DNA of 52,472 nt from Candidatus Woesearchaeota archaeon. Lineage in GTDB: Archaea; Nanobdellota; Nanobdellia; Woesearchaeales; JACJVW01. Where the stretch lies: positions 1-52,472 of the forward strand of contig JACJVW010000005.1 in NCBI GenBank assembly GCA_020637435.1. Reading direction: 5' to 3'. Both the position numbers and the translations under genes were made by a program. Below are positions 8,649-15,486 of the stretch, piece by piece; position 1 is the stretch's first letter; each line of letters opens with the position of its first letter. The notes under the pieces were generated by a model that was not told where the DNA came from, made no database searches, and saw only the letters and a list, made by a program, of their open reading frames with translations.

Positions 8649-8903
8649 ATGGCAACTATTGAGTTGGACAAACAGACAAGAGAAATTCAAGACGGCGGCG
8701 AAATCCGCGAAGCTTGCTCCGAGCTCGGTGTAGCATTCGGATGCGAAGAAGGCTTCTGCGGCACCTGCTTAGTGGAAGTAGTGGATGGAGCGGAGAATCT
8801 TACCCCAAGGACCGATAAAGAAGAAGATATGGGCCTTGAAGGAAACCAGAGACTAGCCTGTCAGTGCCGAATCAAACAGGGCAATGTTAAACTAAAATAC
8901 TAA
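8649..8903 (+). CDS. Plant-type [2Fe-2S] ferredoxin
   Basis: The 84-aa protein has the plant/adrenodoxin-type ligand set: Cys32, Cys37 and Cys40 (CX4CX2C) in GCEEGFCGTC, and Cys71 near the C-terminus in LACQC. It ends three bases before korA and shares its promoter. It may be the electron acceptor of the oxidoreductase, or may substitute for the separate 8Fe ferredoxin subunit that many archaeal enzymes carry. GGAGGG eight bases upstream supports the start. Confidence 0.9.
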   Translation: MATIELDKQTREIQDGGEIREACSELGVAFGCEEGFCGTCLVEVVDGAENLTPRTDKEEDMGLEGNQRLACQCRIKQGNVKLKY

Positions 8904-8905
8904 AG

Positions 8906-10783
8906 ATGCATGCTACATTACCAGAGCACGGCCTTAGGGGAGTCTATACCCTGCAGGGTCTGCTCGACCTTCTGGATTCTGAACAACCATCACAAGACAT
9001 GGTAGATTGGGTGGCAAAGCATTTTGAGATTGTAACTACAACAGAGAATCTCAAGAGTGACATAGAAAAAGCTCTACCCACCGAGTACCTTGACATCGAC
9101 CCGGATGACTTTCAGTGGAAAGTAGCTGGAGAAGCTGGTTTTGGTATCATGAGCACAGGTCTCATCTTTGCCAAGACCTGCACCCGTTCAGGCCTCCACA
9201 TGTTCGATTACATCGAATACCCCTCCCTTATCCGTGGCGGGCACAATACCTATCAGGTCACCGCGCGAAAAGACAGAGTGTATGCGCAGCGAACACATGT
9301 GCATGTTCTGCTTGCATTAAACGAAGCTGCCATCATCAAGCATAAAGAAGAGCTTGCTCCCGGAGCGGTCGTCCTCTACGATGAGGAGAATGTCTCCATC
9401 GAACCCTACGAAGGAATTAACTTCTACAATATCCCATTCTCTAAAATTATCGAGGCTGAAGGTCTCTCCAAAGTCATGAAGAACAACATCGGCCTTGGCG
9501 CGTCCATCGCCGTGCTCGGCATGGGCATCTCTACCCTCTACGGACTTATCGAAGAGATGTTCCATAGAAAAGGCCCTGAAGTGATTCAGATGAATCAAAA
9601 AGCGGCACGGGCCGGATACAATCACATCATGCAAAATTACCGGGTGGTCAAGCACAAGCCGCAGGTCCACAGCAAAGACAACATTGTCGTTACAGGCAAT
9701 GACGCGATAAGCCTTGGCGCAATCGCCGCTGGCTGTCAAATCTATGTGGCTTATCCTATGACGCCCGCTTCAGCAATATTGCATTATCTTGCGGCAACGC
9801 AAAAAGAACACGGCATGGTCATCAAGCATGCTGAAGACGAAATCTCTGTCGTCAACATGGTCGTTGGCGCTGGCTCAGTAGGCGCTCGCGCAATGTGCGG
9901 CACCTCCGGCGGCGGCTTTTGCCTGATGACCGAAGGCTATGGCCTTGCTGCCATGACCGAGACGCCCTGCGTACTCGTCAATGCGATGCGTGGCGCTCCT
10001 GCAACAGGTCTTCCAACCTGGACAGAGCAGGCAGACCTGCGCATGGCTCTGCATGCGTCACACGGCGACTTTCCACGAGTGGTCTTTGCCGTCTCCGACG
10101 TAGACGATTGCTTTGACCTGACCGTTGAAGCATTCAATGTGGCTGAAACCTTACAGACGCCTGTTATTATTCTGACTGATAAATATCTGGCTGAGTCCAA
10201 ATCATCCACAGCTCCGTTTCCAACAGAGGTACCTATCGACAGAGGTGAATTCTCAAAAGAGAACATCGGCAGGTACAATCTGACACCAACGGGAGTGTCC
10301 AAGCGAGTATTACCTGGTACTAAAGGGGTAACTGTTCGTTCCAATTCCGATGAACACGACGAAATGGGTCACTCTTCTGAAGACATCGATAACCGAAAAA
10401 TCATGATGAAGAAGCGTATGGATAAACTCAAACAGATGGATGTTCCTGCTCCTTATGTCTACGGACCAGACGACGCACCGCTTACGGTCGTCACCTGGGG
10501 CTCGACCAAAGGCCCGATGCTTGAAGCTATCCGTCTGCTTAAAAAAGAAGGCGTCGAGATCCGTTACACGAATCTCACGCACATCGCGCCCTTCCCTAAA
10601 GACTTCAAGGCAATCATCAAAGACCGCAAGACCATGATTATCGAAGGCAATCAGTCCGGCCAGATGGAAGGCTACATCAAAGAGATGACCGGCATGAGCT
10701 TCGACCATACCTATCGCAAATACGACGGCAGACCCTTCTATCCTGAAGAGCTTGCAGCAAAAATCAAGGAGGCCCTTAGATGA
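8906..10783 (+). CDS. korA: 2-oxoacid:ferredoxin oxidoreductase, fused gamma-alpha subunit
   Basis: Residues about 70-245 form the gamma-type domain (VAGEAGFGIMSTG, PSLIRGGHNTYQV). Residues about 255-625 form the alpha pyrimidine-binding domain (AYPMTPASAIL, HAEDEISVVNMV, GTSGGGFCLMTEG, GAPATGLPTW). The fusion is the usual form of archaeal two-subunit enzymes, which oxidatively decarboxylate 2-oxoglutarate, pyruvate or branched 2-oxoacids to acyl-CoA and reduce ferredoxin. YPMTP is the motif that contacts the substrate carboxylate. About 60 N-terminal residues precede the gamma domain and have no known role. Substrate specificity cannot be set from sequence alone. It overlaps korB by 4 bp. 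Confidence 0.9.
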   Translation: MHATLPEHGLRGVYTLQGLLDLLDSEQPSQDMVDWVAKHFEIVTTTENLKSDIEKALPTEYLDIDPDDFQWKVAGEAGFGIMSTGLIFAKTCTRSGLHMFDYIEYPSLIRGGHNTYQVTARKDRVYAQRTHVHVLLALNEAAIIKHKEELAPGAVVLYDEENVSIEPYEGINFYNIPFSKIIEAEGLSKVMKNNIGLGASIAVLGMGISTLYGLIEEMFHRKGPEVIQMNQKAARAGYNHIMQNYRVVKHKPQVHSKDNIVVTGNDAISLGAIAAGCQIYVAYPMTPASAILHYLAATQKEHGMVIKHAEDEISVVNMVVGAGSVGARAMCGTSGGGFCLMTEGYGLAAMTETPCVLVNAMRGAPATGLPTWTEQADLRMALHASHGDFPRVVFAVSDVDDCFDLTVEAFNVAETLQTPVIILTDKYLAESKSSTAPFPTEVPIDRGEFSKENIGRYNLTPTGVSKRVLPGTKGVTVRSNSDEHDEMGHSSEDIDNRKIMMKKRMDKLKQMDVPAPYVYGPDDAPLTVVTWGSTKGPMLEAIRLLKKEGVEIRYTNLTHIAPFPKDFKAIIKDRKTMIIEGNQSGQMEGYIKEMTGMSFDHTYRKYDGRPFYPEELAAKIKEALR

Positions 10784-11700
10784 GCGACGACCACACCGTA
10801 CAAGTCTCTGGTGATGCATCCACGCACACCTACGACGAGGGCTGTGCAGAGCGAAAGCTAACCCTCAAAGACCTTGACGCTGAAAAGATAACCTGGTGCC
10901 CTGGTTGCGGCAACTTCGGTATCTTCATCGCCATCAAGAAAGCCATCCTTAATCTTGGCATCGACCCATCACAATTCTATTTCGTCTACGGCATCGGCTG
11001 CCACGGCCATATGGTCAACTTCCTCGACGTTAACGGCTTCGAAGGACTCCACGGCCGTGCCGTACCAGTCGCAGTTGGCGCAAAGCTTGCAAATAGCCGC
11101 CTTAAGACCATCGTCATCACCGGCGATGGTGACTGCTTAGGCGAAGGCCTCAATCACTTCGTAACAGCCGCTAGGGGTAATCAGGACATCACCGTCGTCA
11201 TCCACGACAACCAGGTCTACGGCCTCACCACCGGCCAGACCTCCCCAACCAGCGACAAAGGCTTCAAATCCAAATCCACACCCCAAGGTGTCATCGAGCG
11301 CCCGGTCAACCCCCTCGCTCTCGCCCTCACAAGCGGCGCCACCTTCGTCTCCGCAGGCTTCGCTGGCGACATACGCCAGCTCCAAACCCTCTTCGAACAA
11401 GCCCTCACCCACACGGGATTCTCACTCTTAAACGTCTACCAGCCGTGCCACACCTACAACAAAGTCAACACCTACGACTGGTTCCGCGACCGCGTCTACA
11501 AACTCGACGAGTCCACTCATGATTCCTCAGACTTCCACAACGCAGTCAAACTCGCCTACGATCCCGAAAAGCTCGCAACCGGAGTTCTATTCCAAGCAGA
11601 GCACCCCAGCTACGAACAAGACGCAAAGCTCACAGAAAGCATCGTAGGAAAAGGGCCGAATAAGGAAGCGCTGGGAAGGTTGCTTGAGAATTTCAAGTAA
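10780..11700 (+). CDS. korB: 2-oxoacid:ferredoxin oxidoreductase, beta (thiamine-diphosphate) subunit
   Basis: WCPGCGNFGI near residue 38 supplies cluster cysteines, GIGCHGHMV near 71 another, and GDGDCLGEGLNHF near 112 is the ThDP/Mg2+ motif. Near 146 NQVYGLTTGQTSPTS is typical of archaeal beta subunits. The subunit binds ThDP and one [4Fe-4S] cluster and pairs with KorA. The first ~30 residues are a polar extension. The start overlaps the korA stop (ATGA), so translation is probably coupled. Codon use is strongly C-ending here, as in the Ctu1-Elp3 operon, which suggests high expression. Confidence 0.92.
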   Translation: MSDDHTVQVSGDASTHTYDEGCAERKLTLKDLDAEKITWCPGCGNFGIFIAIKKAILNLGIDPSQFYFVYGIGCHGHMVNFLDVNGFEGLHGRAVPVAVGAKLANSRLKTIVITGDGDCLGEGLNHFVTAARGNQDITVVIHDNQVYGLTTGQTSPTSDKGFKSKSTPQGVIERPVNPLALALTSGATFVSAGFAGDIRQLQTLFEQALTHTGFSLLNVYQPCHTYNKVNTYDWFRDRVYKLDESTHDSSDFHNAVKLAYDPEKLATGVLFQAEHPSYEQDAKLTESIVGKGPNKEALGRLLENFK

Positions 11701-11741
11701 TTAATCTATTCTATTGACTTCTCAATGTTTTATCTTTCAAT

Positions 11742-11763
11742 GTACTTATACGAAGAGAATGCA
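11742..11763. repeat. Short palindrome in korB downstream spacer
   Basis: AGAATGC-ATA-GCATTCT forms a 7-bp hairpin in the 98-bp spacer after korB. It could be part of a terminator or processing site. No U-tract follows it directly. Confidence 0.25.
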
Positions 11764-11798
11764 TAGCATTCTATAGTTCAACATACTAACTTAGTAGA

Positions 11799-12319
11799 AT
11801 GGCAAAAGATGACAAAAACAATGCATGAATGTTCTCGGCATTATTTTTGTTGTGGGGGCTGTCATATACATATTTTAACAAATGTTCCCTATACTTCTGG
11901 GAGTAGGTTGAATTATTGGAATTGTATTAATACTAACACTTTTGTTTGAAGTTCTTTTTCGTGACCATTCTTATTTTAGTATTACTGATTACCTTACCTT
12001 TTACCTTTTGGGTGCTTTTGTTATATCTGTGTTTCTCACCTTTATTGCTTATGCAATCACATATGGCTTCGCCGGTAAATCCTTTGCGGAAGCTAGTCTA
12101 GCGGTTTATAATACAGTGACGGAAACTGAAAAAATAGTTGTAGAAACTGTTGATGAATCTATTTCTGAAATCATTGAAATTTTTTGTGACGATATGTCTG
12201 TTGAACAATGTAATCAATTACGAATTATGGAATCATCATTAAAAACTGCAAAAGAAGTTGCCGATCTTGCTGACCAAATTAAAAAGAGTTCAGATATTGT
12301 TGAAACAGTCAGTAAGTAA
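11799..12319 (+). pseudogene. Decayed small membrane-protein gene (two in-frame stops, probable frameshift)
   Basis: Reading from the ATG at 11825, one frame runs NVLGIIFVVGAVIYIF, then TAA (11876-11878), then QMFPILLGVG, then TGA (11909-11911), then IIGIVLILTLLFEVLF and on to the stop at 12319. The hydrophobic pattern is continuous across both stops, as in a two-helix membrane hairpin. Only the part from 11912 is uninterrupted; its first start-like codon is a TTG at 11942, giving 125 aa with a second membrane region and a helical tail. A short MAKDDKNNA start at 11799 is in another frame and may be the old N-terminus. The region is AT-rich relative to its neighbours. Alternatively only the 125-aa C-terminal part is expressed from TTG. 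Confidence 0.5.
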
Positions 12320-12410
12320 ACCCAACTTCGCTCTTCAGTATATTGTGTACAAAGTCGATAAGATTGAGATAGCGTGTAAGTTCTGTATTCTATTTAAGAA
12401 ATTAGAGAGA

Positions 12411-12420
12411 AAGTATTTTA
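12411..12420 (+). promoter_or_regulatory. TATA box of the YdjM-like gene
   Basis: AGTATTTTATA lies about 27 bp before the ATG at 12445. The spacing favours a leaderless start there rather than the in-frame TTG at 12430. Confidence 0.5.
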
Positions 12421-12444
12421 TACTCCCAATTGATTGATAACTTT

Positions 12445-13335
12445 ATGCTGGGAAGACATCATTCAGCAATTACAGCAAGCGTTGCAGCTCTGATACTTGT
12501 ACCCCTCTACTTCATTTATATGACTACCCAGCAGGATATCTACTTGTTTGTCCTCTTTGCATTTTTCATATCTTCAGTGATTGGATCTTTAACTCCAGAT
12601 GCAGACTGTGGTGGCAAATCAAGGCTTTATTATAAGTATCCATATGTGTATGAATTTATGAATTACGTTGTCACAAAGCCTGTAGTCTTCTTGTTCCAAC
12701 TTGTCTCGGACAAGAAAATTGCTGATTTGGAGTATGATGTCAAAGAAGAACATAGGGGGATAATGCATGCACCAATCGGTATTCTTATCACCTCAACTTT
12801 CCTAGTGATTCCTGTGCTTCTTGTTATGGTATTTACTCAAAACTTCAATCCAATTATCTTACTCACTATTTGGTTAGGGTTACTTTTCGGGCAAATGCTT
12901 CATATTCTTGAAGACAGTATGACTGTTTCTGGTATCAACTGGGCGTTTCCATTCGGTACCAAAGAACTGAAAGGTAAAATTTATACATATGACAGAGAAT
13001 TAGACAAAGTTGATATTAGACCAGATGTATTTGTTTTTATTTTCAGTATACCTGCACTTGTCTTGTTCTTCCTTTATGCTTTGAGTTACATAACGTATCC
13101 TTTCTGGATGGTTTATATCGTGATTTCTTGCTATATTGCCGTTGCATGGTTCTGCATCTATGTAATTTCTTCTTCGAGTTCTAGGTTGTGGTATATGGAC
13201 AAAGAAACAGTTAAGAAAATTCGAGCAACAGCAAGAAAAGTTGGAAAAATATCAGATGCCAAAACCTCAAGATCTGGAAATACATACAAATCTAAGGGTA
13301 AAAAGAGATATAAGAAGAAGCGATACGATTACTGA
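12445..13335 (+). CDS. YdjM/DUF457-like membrane-bound metal-dependent hydrolase
   Basis: The 296-aa protein has histidine and aspartate motifs typical of YdjM-like membrane proteins: GRHHSAITA at the N-terminus, SLTPDAD near residue 53, EEHRGIMHAP near 106, and GQMLHILEDSMT with GINWAFPF near 152-172. At least five hydrophobic helices surround them. The C-terminus is a lysine/arginine-rich tail of about 35 residues, likely cytoplasmic. The family is predicted to hydrolyse lipid phosphates or similar compounds, without solid biochemistry. Start chosen at ATG 12445 on TATA spacing. Base composition is AT-rich like the preceding pseudogene, unlike flanking operons, so both may be recently acquired or poorly expressed. 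Confidence 0.7.
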   Translation: MLGRHHSAITASVAALILVPLYFIYMTTQQDIYLFVLFAFFISSVIGSLTPDADCGGKSRLYYKYPYVYEFMNYVVTKPVVFLFQLVSDKKIADLEYDVKEEHRGIMHAPIGILITSTFLVIPVLLVMVFTQNFNPIILLTIWLGLLFGQMLHILEDSMTVSGINWAFPFGTKELKGKIYTYDRELDKVDIRPDVFVFIFSIPALVLFFLYALSYITYPFWMVYIVISCYIAVAWFCIYVISSSSSRLWYMDKETVKKIRATARKVGKISDAKTSRSGNTYKSKGKKRYKKKRYDY

Positions 13336-13346
13336 TTCCCAATACC

Positions 13347-13354
13347 TTTATAAA
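13347..13354 (+). promoter_or_regulatory. TATA box of the U34-modification operon
   Basis: A perfect TTTATAAA lies 12 bp past the upstream stop codon. Initiation near 13378 would give a leader of about 105 nt before the first gene, unusually long for this genome and just enough to include the hairpin at 13403-13472. Confidence 0.7.
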
Positions 13355-13402
13355 CCATCTCGAATCTTCACATCCTTTGCACCCACGAGGAACTAGTCCT
13401 TA

Positions 13403-13472
13403 ACACATGCGCGCAATGTACGATAAAAGAACAAATCTCACCAAGGATTTGTGAAGCATTGCGAGCATGTGT
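13403..13472 (+). ncRNA. Structured leader element, locus B of the recurring hairpin family
   Basis: An outer stem pairs ACACATGCGCGCAATG (13403-13418) with CATTGCGAGCATGTGT (13457-13472) at 15 of 16 positions. The 5' strand then has the 12-nt segment TACGATAAAAGA and the 3' strand GAAG. An inner 7-bp stem pairs ACAAATC (13431-13437) with GATTTGT (13446-13452) around an 8-nt loop. The order ATG, 12-nt TACG segment, inner stem, short 3' bulge, CAT is the same as in the array at 51575. It ends 11 nt before the start codon of the sulfur-carrier gene, so it could be a cis-regulatory leader, a processed small RNA, or both. Confidence 0.55.
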
Positions 13473-13483
13473 ATGGTACGAAA

Positions 13484-13675
13484 ATGGAAGTATTCATCGA
13501 GAAATCAAAACAGACGCTGCAGCACAAGCCCTGCACCGGCGCACAGCTTCTCAAATCACTAGACATCAATCCACAGACAGTCCTTCTGGTACGCAATGAC
13601 GAAGTGGTCCTCGACCACGAAGAACTAAGCGAAGACGACAAAGTAAAAATCCTCTCCGTCGTCTCAGGTGGCTAG
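13484..13675 (+). CDS. Ubiquitin-like sulfur carrier (MoaD/ThiS/Urm1-like, archaeal SAMP)
   Basis: This 63-aa beta-grasp protein ends in VVSGG; the C-terminal di-glycine is the activation and thiocarboxylation site of ThiS, MoaD, Urm1 and SAMP proteins. PCTGAQLLKSL and the NPQTVLLVRNDEVV core match ThiS-type carriers. I start at ATG 13484 because the longer frame (from 13451) would begin inside the hairpin and add residues that do not fit the fold. The stop is TAG directly after GG, overlapping nothing, and the next gene starts at the following base. Lying upstream of Ctu1 and an E1-like enzyme, it is most likely the sulfur donor for tRNA thiolation. Confidence 0.85.
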   Translation: MEVFIEKSKQTLQHKPCTGAQLLKSLDINPQTVLLVRNDEVVLDHEELSEDDKVKILSVVSGG

Positions 13676-14599
13676 ATGAACTGCATGAAATGTGAAGAGA
13701 AAGCGATATACGAGCACAACAATCTCAAGCTCTGCAAGACCCACTTTCTATCCTATTTTGAGGACAAGGTAGCTAAAACTATCAAGAAGTTCAACCTCTA
13801 CGAGAAAGGCGACAAAGTCTGCGTAGCTGCATCCGGCGGCAAAGATTCTTTGGCTGTGCTCTACATGACCAGTAAATACTGCAAGAAGCACCACATCGAC
13901 TTCTTCGCTTTGGCTATAGACGAAGGTATCGGCGGCTATCGGGACCACACCCTTGATGACCTAAGAGCCTTCTGCGAAACACATGGCATCCAACTGGAAG
14001 TAGCCTCCTTTCATTCGTCATTCGGCCAGACCCTTGATATGATACGCGACGATGCAATCAAGAATCACAACAAGAAACCATGCACAGTCTGCGGTGTCAT
14101 GAGACGTACACTCCTGAACCGAAACGCAAAGCGATTAGGCGCAACCAAGTTAGCGACGGGCCACAACCTCGATGACGAATCACAATCATTCTGCATGAAC
14201 CTCTTTAAGGGCAATATGCGCCACAACGCATCACTAGGCCCGATAACCGGCATAAACCAGCACGCTAACTTCGTCACTCGGGTTAAGCCGCTCTACTACA
14301 TCCTTGAAAAAGAGACACGGCTCTACACCTTCCTTAAGGGCTTCAAAGTCGAATTCACCGAATGCCCAAACATCGACCTCTCATTTAGAAGCGTCATACG
14401 AGACAAGCTTAACGAACTCGAATCACAATTTCCCGGCACCAAGAATGGTATCGTCAATGCATTCATGGACGCACTCCCTGACCTTAAAGAAAAATACCGG
14501 GGCAAGAACGACTACAAAGTCTGTGAACGTTGCAGTGACCCCTGCTCTGGTAAGATTTGCAATGCCTGCAAACTGGAGGAACAGCTATGCAGGGCATAA
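13676..14599 (+). CDS. ncsA: tRNA 2-thiolation enzyme, Ctu1/Ncs6/NcsA family
   Basis: The PP-loop SGGKDS (residues 53-58) activates the uridine 2-carbonyl with ATP. The N-terminal zinc site uses Cys3 and Cys6 with Cys20/His23. CTVC (Cys136 and Cys139) and GHNLDD (162-167) are the family's catalytic motifs. The C-terminal zinc-binding tail has five cysteines at 283-298. The enzyme installs 2-thiouridine at U34 of Lys/Glu/Gln tRNAs using sulfur from a ubiquitin-like carrier. The start codon directly follows the carrier's TAG, and the 3' end overlaps the E1 gene by 13 bp, so the three should be translationally coupled. Confidence 0.92.
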   Translation: MNCMKCEEKAIYEHNNLKLCKTHFLSYFEDKVAKTIKKFNLYEKGDKVCVAASGGKDSLAVLYMTSKYCKKHHIDFFALAIDEGIGGYRDHTLDDLRAFCETHGIQLEVASFHSSFGQTLDMIRDDAIKNHNKKPCTVCGVMRRTLLNRNAKRLGATKLATGHNLDDESQSFCMNLFKGNMRHNASLGPITGINQHANFVTRVKPLYYILEKETRLYTFLKGFKVEFTECPNIDLSFRSVIRDKLNELESQFPGTKNGIVNAFMDALPDLKEKYRGKNDYKVCERCSDPCSGKICNACKLEEQLCRA

Positions 14600-15486
14600 A
14601 GGCAGTCTACGACAAAGAGCCAAAAGCCACTATAGCTATTATCGGTCTTGGCGGTACCGGTTGCTTAGTGGCTGAACTCCTCGCACGAAACAACTTCTCC
14701 TTAGTCCTTGTTGACCGTGATGAAGTCGAAGAATCCAACCTTGAGCGGCAGATACTCTACACCGCACAAGACATAGGCAAGCTAAAAGTCGATGCAGCAA
14801 AGTCAAAACTCTCAAATCCAAACATCACAACCTACAACTTCAATCTTGACCAGACCAACATCAAAGACATCCGCGCGGACCTCTTCGTCGACTGCACCGA
14901 CAACATGGAGACCAGGTTCTTGATAAACGACTACTGCAAACAGCAATCCATCCCCTGGATACACACAGCAGCCATCAAAGACCAGGGCTCAGTCATGCTC
15001 ATCAAACCAAAAGGACCTTGTTTCAATTGCTTCATGCAGGGCAAGCAGGGCGAAGTCTGCGATGACGCGGGCGTCCTTAACTCCACCGTCACCACTATCT
15101 CAAGCCTTGCAGTAGAACTCATCATCAAATATCTCTGCGGCAAAGACCTGCCTCACGGACTCATCGTCTACAACAACATGGCCACCATGAAAGTAAACAT
15201 TAACCAATGGTCAGATTGTCCAACATGCAATGGGGACTACAAGTATCTGCAGGAGAAAAAACAGCTGAGACTCTTCTGCCCGGCAGGCAAGTACCACATC
15301 TTCCTTAACAAAAAGATTGACCTTGAGGAAGCGCGGCAGAAGCTCAAGACTGAAGCACAACCCACAGAAAACTATCTCTACGACGAAGAGAAAGACATCA
15401 CTGTCTACAACTACGGCAGAATAATCATCAAAGCACCTTCTCAAGAACAAGCCCAAAAAACATTCGAGAGCTACTTCCATGACTGA
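14587..15486 (+). CDS. E1-like adenylyltransferase (UbaA/MoeB/Uba4 family) with C-terminal extension
   Basis: GLGGTG (20-25) is the nucleotide loop and VDRDEVEESNLERQ (42-55) the ATP-binding segment. CTDNMETR (103-110) follows, with zinc cysteines C145, C148, C211 and C214. Cys158 in EVCDDAGVL aligns with the region of the MoeB/UbaA reactive cysteine. It would adenylate the carrier's GG terminus. Residues about 221-299 form an extra domain that I do not recognise; it is not an obvious rhodanese as in eukaryotic Uba4. I chose ATG 14587, with GGAGG eight bases upstream, over the longer frame from 14557. Its stop overlaps elp3 by 8 bp. Confidence 0.88.
   Translation: MQGIKAVYDKEPKATIAIIGLGGTGCLVAELLARNNFSLVLVDRDEVEESNLERQILYTAQDIGKLKVDAAKSKLSNPNITTYNFNLDQTNIKDIRADLFVDCTDNMETRFLINDYCKQQSIPWIHTAAIKDQGSVMLIKPKGPCFNCFMQGKQGEVCDDAGVLNSTVTTISSLAVELIIKYLCGKDLPHGLIVYNNMATMKVNINQWSDCPTCNGDYKYLQEKKQLRLFCPAGKYHIFLNKKIDLEEARQKLKTEAQPTENYLYDEEKDITVYNYGRIIIKAPSQEQAQKTFESYFHD

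Noticed and set aside
11876..11911. In-frame TAA and TGA as recoded codons
   Set aside because: Two different stop codons in one short stretch, plus AT-rich context, fit gene decay better than recoding.
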